Position numbers and translations under genes: made by a program. The notes below the pieces were generated by a model, which searched no databases, was not told where the DNA came from, and saw nothing but the letters and a program-made list of their open reading frames with translations. Of a stretch of DNA of 49,497 bases, positions 1 through 8,446 are shown piece after piece. Origin of the DNA: an uncultured Alteromonas sp. GTDB taxonomy: Bacteria > Pseudomonadota > Gammaproteobacteria > Enterobacterales > Alteromonadaceae. The DNA lies in assembly GCF_913058315.1 (NCBI RefSeq), contig NZ_CAJXQY010000020.1, positions 1 to 49,497 on the forward strand, read 5' to 3'. Positions within the stretch are counted from its first letter, which is position 1. Every line of letters starts with the position of its first letter.

Positions 1-348
1 ACCGGCTAAATACCCCTCAAAGAAAAATGCCAATCAGCTTAACTGACTGGCATTAGACTTAATGTCGGCTTTTTACTCAGCACCTGTCCTTGCTCATCAG
101 TAAGTCCGTACTGTCTGCATACTCATGCCAGTCAAAATTGCAGCAATGCATGCGCCCGAATACGCATTCGGGAAAAGTTTTGTTTGCCACTTAATAGTAG
201 TTCACATTCGGGGTTTTGCACGGCACAGGGGCTTTTTTTTACTAACTTTTTACACTAGAAGTTAGTGAATTTATTCCAAACAGAACTGAAGAAACAATGC
301 ATACAAAAGCTTACGCGTTTTGCGCAAGCTTTTGTTGATAAAGTGACC
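1..348. other. Intergenic region with several hairpins, no gene seen
   Basis: No convincing coding region. The stretch is rich in inverted repeats. Positions 26-54 form a stem of AATGCCA/TGGCATT with an inner TCAG/CTGA. Positions 155-172 form CCCGAAT/ATTCGGG around a 4-nt loop. Positions 241-266 carry ACTAAC/GTTAGT. Positions 304-334 carry CAAAAGCTT/AAGCTTTTG. Read on the minus strand, the 26-54 stem is followed by a T-rich run, so it could end a leftward transcript. A small RNA is possible but nothing here proves one. Confidence 0.4.
304..334 (-). terminator. Probable terminator of the 95-aa membrane protein gene
   Basis: A perfect 9-bp inverted repeat (CAAAAGCTT/AAGCTTTTG) with a short inner CGC/GCG stem lies 15 bp downstream of the leftward gene ending at 349. 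The T-rich right arm fits a terminator, though the U-tail outside the stem is short. Confidence 0.5.
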
Positions 349-636
349 CTAAGAAATTACGCTGCGACGGCGATTAGGTGGCATTTTGAATTTGCTAACC
401 TGCTGAAGCAGAAATTTGCCAGCCCGGTACATCGCAAGGCAAATAATCACAGACACCATCGTTTTGGTACCTTCGTTACTGCTAAAGGCATTAACCGTGG
501 TCAGGATGAACATTAACACGCCGCTTAATAACAGCAAAAAGCCCATTAAGCACAGACCCAGGGCACTGGCAATAGCTGGCTTGTCCGTTCGCTCTTGGTG
601 TTGCTCAGGTCGCTCTGAAGGTAAGTATCGATTCAT
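349..636 (-). CDS. Small two-helix membrane protein, hypothetical
   Basis: A 95-residue protein I do not recognise. The first 24 residues are polar and charged. Two hydrophobic segments follow, about residues 25-48 and 57-76, joined by a short polar loop, and the tail is basic (PPNRRRS), which by the positive-inside rule suggests both ends lie in the cytoplasm. It stands alone, with its own hairpin terminator just downstream and a roughly 290-bp AT-rich region upstream that must hold its promoter. The ribosome binding site before the ATG is weak. The antisense frame over the same DNA is open but lacks protein-like character. No function can be assigned. Confidence 0.55.
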   Translation of the reverse strand: MNRYLPSERPEQHQERTDKPAIASALGLCLMGFLLLLSGVLMFILTTVNAFSSNEGTKTMVSVIICLAMYRAGKFLLQQVSKFKMPPNRRRSVIS

Positions 637-929
637 AATCTCAATTCATTTAATGTGAACGATGTCATTTGAAAATCAACGACTTTAAGGTTAGTCACTT
701 GTATGACGAATTCGTTCAATATATTTACATTTTGATTACAATACCTGAGAACCTTGGTTACGAATATGGGTCTTTAGTATAGATAACAATCATTAACGGC
801 ATAGATTATAGACAAGAACCGTCAGCTTGTCGCTAATCTGCTACACATATTATCGGCTTTTTGTATAAAAATAGTATTTTTTTTATCTCTTGTGGCTATA
901 AGTCGATACGGTGCACGATAAAAATGGTA

Positions 930-1508
930 CTACTTTAAGGTGATAGCCATCACAGCCTGGCGTGCTGCTTCGTATCCGGCAGCATCGAAGTCAGTAAAAT
1001 CCTGCACATGAAAACTCAGTAACTGCTGCTGATAAATCAGGCAGTACATTTCGCCATACAATGCCTGATTGTTGTCGGTGCTGCGGCCCTGCCAACGGAT
1101 CCTTGCCGCCGGTGTACCACCGATCGACACGGTTTCAATGGCAGAAGTAGAAAAGTTATCCCGACGTCGCTTCACGCCTTCCAAAAACTGCATCAGGTAT
1201 TGTTTGGAAAAAGCGATTTGCTTCGCTTCATTGAGTTCAGGTATGCCATTTGGCGGCGTGAACACTGTCAGTTGCAGCAGCGTGCTTTTCTCATCCCCCT
1301 GGTGTTGCCGGGTGAATCCGATAGCGGAAAATTCCTCACTGGGTGTTTTCAGCACAGGCCCCTCAAACCCTTCAGGAACATTAATATCACCCACGCCAAA
1401 ATCATAAGCCCTGGCGCTCTGGCTGAGGACTAAAAACACACTTAAACACATAAATCGGAACATCACGCTTCGCAGTACTCTCATTGGCTTCAACTTGTTA
1501 ATTATCAT
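930..1508 (-). CDS. Exported protein of unknown function
   Basis: A 192-residue protein with an N-terminal signal peptide: basic start, hydrophobic core around residues 18-30, and a likely cleavage site after SARA near residue 34. The mature part is about 160 residues of mixed alpha/beta character with no cysteine cluster or known catalytic motif. The fragment GTPAARIRWQGRS resembles lipoprotein-like or PsbP-like proteins that describe small periplasmic folds, but I cannot name a family. A second possible start is the ATG eight codons in, which would shorten the n-region. The gene stands alone; the next leftward gene ends almost 300 bp away. Function unknown. Confidence 0.65.
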   Translation of the reverse strand: MIINKLKPMRVLRSVMFRFMCLSVFLVLSQSARAYDFGVGDINVPEGFEGPVLKTPSEEFSAIGFTRQHQGDEKSTLLQLTVFTPPNGIPELNEAKQIAFSKQYLMQFLEGVKRRRDNFSTSAIETVSIGGTPAARIRWQGRSTDNNQALYGEMYCLIYQQQLLSFHVQDFTDFDAAGYEAARQAVMAITLK

Positions 1509-1617
1509 TGCCTTACTATCAGAGTATCAGAAGTTGTGAGAATGTCGGCTTTTTTTAGTGGCGAGTAACGCGCTAATGCCACAACGTGTTAAGCCGAACG
1601 CGACTTATTGATGGCTA

Positions 1618-2270
1618 CTACATCCTACCCACCACACAATTTCTGCCGCCATGCTTCGCTTCATAAAGTAGTTCATCAGCGCGTCCGATAAGACTGGTCA
1701 GATCATCGTTACGCTTAAGCTCTGTAACACCAAAACTCGCCGTTATATTGCCGTTGAGTAAACCGGCGTCAAATTTGATACTGGCAATAGACTTTCGCAA
1801 ACGGTCAATAATCCCATTCGCATTTTGCAATTCGCATTCTGGCAGAATAATACAAAATTCCTCACCGCCTATACGCCCCACCATATCCACCTTACGCAGT
1901 CCCAGCTCGACAACCGAACAAACCGTTTTCAGAACCTTGTCGCCGGCATGGTGGCCAAAGTTATCATTAATGCGCTTAAAAAAGTCGATATCAAAATAAG
2001 CAACGCTCAGAGCATAGCCATACCGTCGGCAACGGCTGATCTCATTTTCCAGTAAGGTAAATATATGGCGGCGGTTGGCAATGCCGGTAAGCTCATCAAA
2101 CAGGGCCTGGCGACTCAACGTTTCCTGGGTTTTAAGTAATCGTCTGCGCATTTCAGCAATGCGCGTTCCGTTGCCGAATCGTCTACCACCAGTACATTTA
2201 GCGGTTCCGCAAAGGATATCTTGCTCTGCATACTGACTAAGGGACTTTCAATTTGTTTTTTAATGTTCAC
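1618..2270 (-). pseudogene. Receiver-GGDEF response regulator with receiver deleted and frame broken
   Basis: An intact 177-residue GGDEF domain can be read from an ATG at 2151. It has the active-site GGEEF and, five residues before it, RKVD, which matches the RxxD inhibitory c-di-GMP site. Upstream, in a different frame, a GTG at 2270 starts a reading that includes EPLNVLVVDDSATERALL, the first strand and acidic pocket of a CheY-like receiver. That frame runs past the junction and stops at 2115-2117. The rest of the receiver (about 90-100 residues with the phospho-Asp and switch residues) is absent. I infer an ancestral REC-GGDEF diguanylate cyclase that lost most of its receiver in an out-of-frame deletion. 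The GGDEF part may still be expressed and active, without phosphorylation control. Confidence 0.75.
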
Positions 2271-2372
2271 GCAGACTCCCACAATGTTTTTATCCGTTTA
2301 CCTCAGGATGTAACGGAATCTGCAATTAACATTCCAAGCCCTACTTTATTAATTAATTTCAATGACTTACTA

Positions 2373-2714
2373 CTATTCTTGCCAGCCAACATTCTTCCTG
2401 TAAATGGTATAAGGGCTCACATCCAGCAATTCTGCTGCTTTGGGGATATTCCCAATGCAATATGCAATCGCCGACTCGATAGCTTCTCGCTCAGTGACTG
2501 CCAGCGGTTGAATTTTTTCAACGGCGGCAGGCGCCGCTTCAACCTGCGGCATACTGGTTTCGGGAGCGGCGGCAGTTTCGCTACTCATCCCACTATTCAA
2601 GGGATGTGGCAAATGATGAAGCTCTACCATTTTTGCATTATGCAACACCACCACATTCTGAATAACATTTTGTAGCTGGCGCACGTTACCGGGCCAGTAA
2701 TGCCATGAAAACAA
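2373..2714 (-). pseudogene. C-terminal remnant of a LuxO-type sigma-54 activator
   Basis: The 113 residues begin with WPGNVRQLQNVIQNVVVLHN, the end of the AAA+ ATPase domain of sigma-54 activators of the LuxO/NtrC type. A linker follows, then a Fis-type helix-turn-helix (GNIPKAAELLDVSPYTIYRK) ending in WQ, as in LuxO. A TGA lies directly before the TTG start codon and no receiver, Walker A/B or GAFTGA motif lies upstream, so roughly 350 residues are missing. The remnant cannot bind sigma-54 or hydrolyse ATP. It sits just before the broken REC-GGDEF gene, so one deletion event, or general decay of a signalling locus, may explain both. A functional copy may exist elsewhere in the genome. Confidence 0.8.
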
Positions 2715-2976
2715 TCAGGTTCAGCAAAAATAGTGGCGCTTTGATTTTGAGTAAAGAAGACACAAGACTGTCACTCCCAAACAACGAGAAGTAGCCGGCA
2801 GTTACCGGCATCATTTATAAAGCGTAGTCGGGAAACGCAAAAGCACCCATTAACAAATAAGTTAATTTTTTATATGGGGTAAAAGAAAACAACTATGGCG
2901 GTAGATGCAGAGCAGCAACCTGTAAAAACACTCACTTAAGAGAAAAAACCTATGCAACAATAGATAAATATAACGT

Positions 2977-3450
2977 CTATTCTTCATAGCTAATCCGATT
3001 GATATACCAGACCCTGAGACCTTCAGGCGTTTTTACATCGACCTGATCATCTTCCTCTTTTTTCAGCAGTGCCCGCGCCATGGGCGAATCGATGGAAATA
3101 TAGTCTTTACGGTCATAAATTTCATCCGGCCCGACAATGCGAAAGGTTTTAGTGTCACCGTCGTCATTTTCAATTTCTACCCAGGCACCAAAGAACACCC
3201 GCCCTGCCTGTTCCGGGGCAAAATCAACAACTTTTAGTATTTCCAGGCGCTTTCTTAAAAACCGGATCCGTGAGTCGATTTTTCGTAACAGGCGCTTGTT
3301 CTCTTTATAGTCAGCATTTTCTGACCGATCGCCAAGGCTTGCCGCCCAGGTTACCTTGGCCGTAATTTCCGGACGGTACTCACGCCAAAGATAGTTTAGT
3401 TCATCACGCAGTTTGTCATACCCTTGGCGGGTCACCAGGTTTGTACGCAA
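2977..3450 (-). CDS. greB: Transcription elongation factor GreB
   Basis: A 157-residue GreA/GreB family protein that inserts into the RNA polymerase secondary channel and stimulates cleavage of backtracked transcripts. The N-terminal coiled coil carries the conserved LGDRSENADYKENKRLLR segment, whose two acidic residues at the tip coordinate the catalytic Mg2+. The C-terminal FKBP-like domain includes VFFGAWVEIENDDG and YISIDSPMARALLKK, which mark GreB rather than GreA. The start is a TTG: alignment with E. coli GreB (MKTPLVTREGY) fixes it at 3450, and no ATG or GTG fits. TTG starts are rare and usually lower expression. It is divergent from tex, a frequent pairing in gammaproteobacteria. Confidence 0.95.
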   Translation of the reverse strand: MRTNLVTRQGYDKLRDELNYLWREYRPEITAKVTWAASLGDRSENADYKENKRLLRKIDSRIRFLRKRLEILKVVDFAPEQAGRVFFGAWVEIENDDGDTKTFRIVGPDEIYDRKDYISIDSPMARALLKKEEDDQVDVKTPEGLRVWYINRISYEE

Positions 3451-3565
3451 TTTGCCAGGCCTTTAAAATTGATGCTAAAAGTAAATTGTATCGGCAATTA
3501 ACGATGCCAGCCAGGGATTATATCTGCCACCTGTTTGCAGCTCAAAATGAGGTAAGCAAACCCAT

Positions 3566-3593
3566 ATGACACGGCGGGTAGAGGTGCTATACT
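3566..3593 (+). promoter_or_regulatory. Candidate sigma-70 promoter of tex
   Basis: ATGACA (3566-3571, five of six matches to TTGACA) and TATACT (3588-3593) are separated by 16 bp and lie about 105 bp upstream of the tex start. The long untranslated leader is plausible but untested. Confidence 0.45.
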
Positions 3594-3697
3594 CTGTGCC
3601 CATATAAAGCGTGACTGACGCTTGCCAGTTTCAACTCAATAGTAGGTAGGAAGGGACACTTCCAATCATTAAATTCACTACCGCCTGAATCTCTTAC

Positions 3698-6031
3698 ATG
3701 ATGATAATTAATACCATTGCCAACGAACTCGCCGTTAAACCTGCACAGGTCGAAGCGGCTGTAAAACTGCTCGACGAAGGTTCAACCGTACCTTTTATTG
3801 CCCGTTACCGGAAAGAAGTCACCCAGGGCCTGGATGACACCCAGTTACGCAACCTGGAACAGCGATTAGGCTATTTACGAGACTTAGAAGACCGCCGTCA
3901 GGTCATTTTAAAGTCCATCGGTGAGCAGGAAAAACTCACGCCTGAGCTGGAGCAACAAATTCTCTCTGCAGACAACAAAACGACGCTGGAAGATTTGTAT
4001 CTGCCTTATAAGCCGCGCCGCCGCACCAAAGGGCAAATTGCCATTGAAGCCGGACTGGAGCCGCTCGCTGATGCACTGTTTGCTGATCCAACACTGACTC
4101 CGGAAACCTTAGCTGCTGACTATGTTAGTGCGGAAAGTGGCGTGGCAGACACCAAAGCAGCACTGGAAGGTGCCCGCTATATCCTGATGGAGCGCTTTGC
4201 CGAAGATGCAGGATTACTGGCCAAAATCCGTCGTTATCTCAACGAAAACGCGCACATTCGCAGTCGCGTTGTGGAAGGCCAGGAAAAGGCCGCGGTGAAA
4301 TACAGTGATTACTTTGAGCACTCTGAAAAACTGGCGTCAGTGCCATCGCACCGGGCGCTTGCTATGTTCCGCGGTCGTAACGAAAATATGCTGCACATAC
4401 AGATGATAGCCGATCCGGGTCAGGAAGATTCACCCGCTCAGGCGTCTTACTGTGAGCAAATTATTGCAGAGCATTTTGGGTTGAGAAATCAGGGGCGCGC
4501 TGCCGATGTCTGGTTGGCTCAGGTTGTTACCTGGACCTGGAAAATCAAAATTGCCCTGCATATGGAAACAGAATTGTTTGGCCAGCTTCGTGAAAAAGCC
4601 GAAGAAGAAGCCATTAATGTGTTTGCCAAAAACCTCAACGACCTGCTTATGGCGGCCCCTGCGGGCGCAAAAGTAACCATGGGTCTGGATCCGGGTCTGC
4701 GTACCGGGGTAAAGGTGGCCATTGTAGATCAAACCGGTAAGGTGGTGGGCACAACCACTATCTTCCCCCATGCGCCACAAAATCAGTGGGATAAATCACA
4801 GCGAACCCTGGCAAACCTGTGCCGACAGCATAAGGTTGAATTGATCAGCATTGGTAACGGCACCGGTTCACGGGAAACCGATAAACTGGTTGGCGAAATG
4901 CTAAAAGCCAATGCCGAACTTAAGGCGCAAAAAATTATGGTCAGCGAGGCCGGCGCTTCGGTTTACTCAGCCTCGGAGCTTGCTTCCAAAGAACTGCCGG
5001 GCATGGATGTATCACTGCGTGGTGCAGTGTCGATTGCCCGCCGGTTACAGGATCCACTGGCCGAACTGGTTAAAATTGAGCCAAAGGCCATTGGTGTAGG
5101 TCAGTATCAGCATGATGTGAGCCAGAGTTTGTTGGGTAAATCACTGGATCAGGTCATTGAAGACTGTGTAAACGCCGTTGGCGTTGACTTAAACACGGCT
5201 TCTCCGGCCCTGCTCAGTTATGTTTCCGGTTTAAATAAAACGCTGGCGCATAATATTGTCAGCTACCGTGATGCCCATGGCGCATTTGGTCGTCGTCAGG
5301 ATTTGAAATCAGTTGAGCGCTTAGGACCTAAAGCCTTTGAGCAGGCAGCGGGATTCCTGCGAATTGTAAACGGTAGTAATCCACTCGACAGCTCTGCGGT
5401 TCACCCGGAAGCCTACCCGGTAATCGATACTATTGTGAGCCGTACCGATGTCGCGGTAAACGATTTGATTGGTAATACCGACCTGTTACGTAAGCTCAAT
5501 CCGGAAGATTTTGTTAACGATAATTTTGGTATACCCACCGTTAAGGACATCCTTAAAGAGCTCGACAAACCTGGTCGGGATCCGCGTCCGGAGTTTAAAA
5601 CCGCCGCCTTTAAAGAAGGGGTGGAAACCCTGGCCGATCTGAAGCCGGGCATGATCCTCGAAGGAGTGGTAAGTAACGTGGCCAACTTTGGCGCCTTTGT
5701 TGATGTGGGCGTTCACCAGGATGGTCTGGTACATATTTCAGCTCTGACCAATAAATTTATCTCGGATCCGCGGGAAGTGGTTAAGGCTGGCGATATCGTT
5801 AAAGTAAAAGTGCTGGAAGTTGATGTCGACCGTAAACGCATCTCTTTCACCATGCGCCTCGATGAAACGCCGGCACCACAAAGTAAAGGGCCAAAGGGAG
5901 CAGGAAAGCCCCAGAGTAAAGGCAACAATAACCGTAACCAGAATCGCCAGCAAGGCCGCCAGAGCGCGCCTGCCAACGCGGCAATGGGTAATGCTTTTGC
6001 CGATGCTTTTGCAAAAGCTAAGAAAGACTAA
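3698..6031 (+). CDS. tex: RNA-binding transcriptional accessory protein Tex
   Basis: A 777-residue full-length Tex protein, a nucleic-acid-binding factor tied to transcription and stress tolerance. Visible in order: the helical N-terminal Tex domain ([17 protein letters not shown] near residue 32), a YqgF/RNase H-like domain beginning near 326 ([17 protein letters not shown]), helix-hairpin-helix segments around 490-560 ([19 protein letters not shown]), and an S1 RNA-binding domain about 647-720 ([21 protein letters not shown]). The tail from about 720 is a basic, Gln/Asn-rich disordered region. Two ATG codons are adjacent at the start (3698 and 3701); I take the first. Expression ends at a strong terminator 20 bp downstream. 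Confidence 0.96.
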   Translation: MMIINTIANELAVKPAQVEAAVKLLDEGSTVPFIARYRKEVTQGLDDTQLRNLEQRLGYLRDLEDRRQVILKSIGEQEKLTPELEQQILSADNKTTLEDLYLPYKPRRRTKGQIAIEAGLEPLADALFADPTLTPETLAADYVSAESGVADTKAALEGARYILMERFAEDAGLLAKIRRYLNENAHIRSRVVEGQEKAAVKYSDYFEHSEKLASVPSHRALAMFRGRNENMLHIQMIADPGQEDSPAQASYCEQIIAEHFGLRNQGRAADVWLAQVVTWTWKIKIALHMETELFGQLREKAEEEAINVFAKNLNDLLMAAPAGAKVTMGLDPGLRTGVKVAIVDQTGKVVGTTTIFPHAPQNQWDKSQRTLANLCRQHKVELISIGNGTGSRETDKLVGEMLKANAELKAQKIMVSEAGASVYSASELASKELPGMDVSLRGAVSIARRLQDPLAELVKIEPKAIGVGQYQHDVSQSLLGKSLDQVIEDCVNAVGVDLNTASPALLSYVSGLNKTLAHNIVSYRDAHGAFGRRQDLKSVERLGPKAFEQAAGFLRIVNGSNPLDSSAVHPEAYPVIDTIVSRTDVAVNDLIGNTDLLRKLNPEDFVNDNFGIPTVKDILKELDKPGRDPRPEFKTAAFKEGVETLADLKPGMILEGVVSNVANFGAFVDVGVHQDGLVHISALTNKFISDPREVVKAGDIVKVKVLEVDVDRKRISFTMRLDETPAPQSKGPKGAGKPQSKGNNNRNQNRQQGRQSAPANAAMGNAFADAFAKAKKD

Positions 6032-6052
6032 TTCAGTAACCAGACTGAACTA

Positions 6053-6087
6053 AAAAAAGCCCCGCTCGCAAGAGACGGGGCTTTTTT
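6053..6087. terminator. Bidirectional terminator between tex and the SprA-like gene
   Basis: A perfect 12-bp stem (AAAAAAGCCCCG/CGGGGCTTTTTT) with an 11-nt loop. The A-run before and T-run after the GC-rich stem let it stop the rightward tex transcript and the leftward transcript ending at 6101. Confidence 0.92.
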
Positions 6088-6100
6088 GTAATACTAACTG

Positions 6101-7036
6101 TTACGCGGAGGCGCTGAAGCCACCTTCAAACGGCTCTGCTACATTCTTGTAAAACGAGGCTATTACCGAATTGCGCTGCTGCATGCGCTCGCTGTCTATT
6201 TCCAAAGAGCGACGACCAGTGTTTTGCTGGGTGTACTGGTCTTCACCACCAGCAGCCAGTTCGTCGAGCTTTCGGGTGGGAATTTGCGGCTGATTGTTGG
6301 CCACAATTTCTTCAAGCGTCGGCACCTCTGACCCCACACGCGAAACAGAGTCACTTTCTGTGGTATCTACTGCCGCAGTCTCTTTGCGCTCCTCGGCCAG
6401 TTTACTGCGCGCCTCAAAAGCAATCCGGGAGGCTTCGGCTGCCACCTGTAAATCCTGCGGTGATGGCTCAGCGGGCGCTAATGCTGCAGCACGAACCTGC
6501 TGCATTTTGCGAATAGTCTGCTGCGGAGTATTTTCAGTAGAGACGTCAATAGACACCTCACCGTCAATCGCATAGCGCTGGCCGTCCGGACCGCGTTGAA
6601 AGTCATACTGAGGTGAGCCGGCGTACTGCCCACCGGTTGTTGCATGAGCCTGTTCATGAGTGCGCACTTCCTGATCGCGCTCCTTCAGTGATTCTACCTG
6701 GCGCTGATCAGCTTGTTGCTGCTGACGCTCCCTGGCATCTTCTTTACCGGCACTTTCTTCGCCAGCATCGTTAAACTGTTGGGGGTTGTCACCGGTCGAC
6801 TGGGTCGTGCTGTTCTGATTGGCCTGCGGGCGCTCATAGGTAAGGGGCTGATTACCCTTTACTGACGATTTAAGTTTGTCTGACTCAGAACCAAGGCCTT
6901 GTTCGGCACTGCCTTGTTTGGCGTCTGAAGGTTGGGGAATAGATTCCCGGGCAAGGTTGTCACGCCGGGCCGCTTCCACGCTAAGATTAGCCGTTGGAAT
7001 GGCAAAGGAAGTGGGGATGGGCGTAACGATGTTCAT
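6101..7036 (-). CDS. Putative metalloprotease, SprA-related (CJM1_0395-type) family
   Basis: A 311-residue protein without a signal peptide. The N-terminal ~120 residues are low-complexity, rich in Gln, Ser, Glu and Asn. A conserved core follows with RTHEQAHATTGGQYAGSPQY, where His127-Glu128-x-x-His131 forms an HExxH-type zinc motif, then a glycine-rich stretch and an EVSIDVSTENTPQQTIRKM segment, all typical of the SprA-related family. Ala/Glu-rich helices follow. The family is annotated as putative metalloproteases from the motif alone; substrate and location are not established as far as I know. It lies 16 bp behind the 108-residue gene and is probably cotranscribed with it. Confidence 0.8.
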   Translation of the reverse strand: MNIVTPIPTSFAIPTANLSVEAARRDNLARESIPQPSDAKQGSAEQGLGSESDKLKSSVKGNQPLTYERPQANQNSTTQSTGDNPQQFNDAGEESAGKEDARERQQQQADQRQVESLKERDQEVRTHEQAHATTGGQYAGSPQYDFQRGPDGQRYAIDGEVSIDVSTENTPQQTIRKMQQVRAAALAPAEPSPQDLQVAAEASRIAFEARSKLAEERKETAAVDTTESDSVSRVGSEVPTLEEIVANNQPQIPTRKLDELAAGGEDQYTQQNTGRRSLEIDSERMQQRNSVIASFYKNVAEPFEGGFSASA

Positions 7037-7052
7037 ACCAGGCTACCCGAAC

Positions 7053-7379
7053 TCAGGCGATCGTATCAATGATGCGGCCAACCGTCTCGTTAGCAACATC
7101 AATAACCTTAGCCGACGCCACGGCGTTATTGGTGTACATCTGCATAGACAACAAATCAGACGTCATACTATCGCCACCGCTGGGCAACAGATTGGATGTG
7201 GTGGACAAACTGCGCAATGCAGAATCCGCCAGAAAATTACCGGTTCCATTTTGCGCCACGTCCTGCTGGGCCGTCCGCTGTGCAATATTCATCGCTGACT
7301 GGGTCATGCCCTCAAACGATTGCTGCAAACCAAACTGACCAGCAACAATCGCAGAATTTACATTATTGCTTATCGCCAT
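7053..7379 (-). CDS. Small hypothetical protein, flagellar-rod-like C-terminus
   Basis: A 108-residue soluble protein without signal peptide or cysteines, rich in Ala, Ser, Asn and Gln. The N-terminus (NNVNSAIVAGQFGLQQSFEGM) and the C-terminus (MYTNNAVASAKVIDVANETVGRIIDTI) are amphipathic helices of the sort that pair as coiled coils at both ends of flagellar rod, hook and filament proteins. That resemblance is my reading of pattern only. A GAGGT ribosome site precedes the ATG. It is the first gene of a two-gene unit with the SprA-like gene, and I suspect it is that protein's partner or substrate. Function unknown. Confidence 0.65.
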   Translation of the reverse strand: MAISNNVNSAIVAGQFGLQQSFEGMTQSAMNIAQRTAQQDVAQNGTGNFLADSALRSLSTTSNLLPSGGDSMTSDLLSMQMYTNNAVASAKVIDVANETVGRIIDTIA

Positions 7380-7594
7380 ACACTACCTCTACACTCTCAT
7401 GTTCAATTATTAACCAAAACGGTCAAAAAATAAAGTCTGAGATGGTCGTAGACGTGGTACTAAATCGTTACACAGGCCAGGGCACACGGGGCTAACTTCG
7501 GTTCACGGGTTAATCAGGCGCACAAAAACCAGCGGCCGGCCACCACAGCGACTCCTCTTAACCTAAACAACGCTGGCAAAGTGTCTTCGACACT

Positions 7595-8410
7595 CTAGCA
7601 GCAGTGGCGGTCGATACGGGTCATATTGTTGATGAAATTCAGCAGGATATCTGCAGTTTGCTGCGGATGAGAAATAAATGGCGCGTGGGCAGCATGGGGC
7701 ATCACCACGGTATCCGCACCGGGATGAAGCTCATGAATTCGGTCTATGCTACTGGTCGGCACAAGGCTGTCCAGGCGGCCATATAAACGCAACGTTGGCT
7801 GGTTTATACGCCCAATCTGCTGACGCAAATCCACCGTTTCAAGCAAAGAAAGTCCGGCGGCCAGTGCCACCTCGGCAGGGGAAGGTAAGGCACCAAGCTG
7901 CTGACGAATGGTTTTCACATCCTGCCTGGCTGACGCGCTACCCATTGCCTGAATGGCTAAAAATCGGTCCAGGGTTTTGTCATAGTTGCGCGCCAGTTGG
8001 CGTTGAAAACCAGTTAACACTTCGGGTTCTATGCCTTTCCAGCAACCCGCAGAAACAAAACAAGGGCTTGAAGCCAGGGTAATTAAACCGGCCACTTTAT
8101 CCGGGTAAGACAGAGCCAGCTGCTGGGCAACCAATCCCCCCAGGGACCATCCCGCGACTATTGCTCCGGCGGGCACAGCGTCATTAACCAGTGCGACGAC
8201 ATTTTCCAGCGAATAGTCGTCGGGCAACTTATCAGTATTAAGACCAAATCCGGGCAAACAAATGCGGATCACCTCCAGGTCTTCCGTCAGGAAAGGTAAA
8301 AATTCACTAAAAACGGCGCTGTTCATTCCCCAGCCATGGAGTAAAACCAACGCCCTTCCCGATCCCTGAGACAGGCTTTTTAATGCTGTATTAGTGCTAT
8401 TGTCACCCAC
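7595..8410 (-). CDS. bioH: Pimeloyl-ACP methyl ester carboxylesterase BioH
   Basis: A 271-residue alpha/beta hydrolase that removes the methyl ester from pimeloyl-ACP and so ends the BioC-BioH route to the biotin precursor. The oxyanion-hole segment LLHGWGMN, the nucleophile elbow GWSLGG (Ser89), Asp214 in YGRLDSLVP and His242 in HAAHAPF form the catalytic triad. Length is slightly above E. coli BioH (256). The likely start is a GTG at 8410 with AGGAAG 8 nt before it; no early ATG exists. It is divergent from comF, which matches the conserved bioH-gntX(comF)-nfuA block of gammaproteobacteria and supports the BioH call over a generic hydrolase. Confidence 0.9.
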   Translation of the reverse strand: MGDNSTNTALKSLSQGSGRALVLLHGWGMNSAVFSEFLPFLTEDLEVIRICLPGFGLNTDKLPDDYSLENVVALVNDAVPAGAIVAGWSLGGLVAQQLALSYPDKVAGLITLASSPCFVSAGCWKGIEPEVLTGFQRQLARNYDKTLDRFLAIQAMGSASARQDVKTIRQQLGALPSPAEVALAAGLSLLETVDLRQQIGRINQPTLRLYGRLDSLVPTSSIDRIHELHPGADTVVMPHAAHAPFISHPQQTADILLNFINNMTRIDRHCC

Positions 8411-8446
8411 GTAATCACTTCCTGACAGAACGTAGCAAAAGTGTAC

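Noticed and set aside
2686-2814. 42-codon hydrophobic frame on the minus strand
   Set aside because: It overlaps the LuxO remnant in another frame, has no ribosome site and crosses the deletion junction, so it is not annotated as a gene.
4430-4780. Open frames on the minus strand within tex and similar long antisense frames elsewhere
   Set aside because: They lie fully inside well-supported genes, have unusual residue composition and no ribosome sites.
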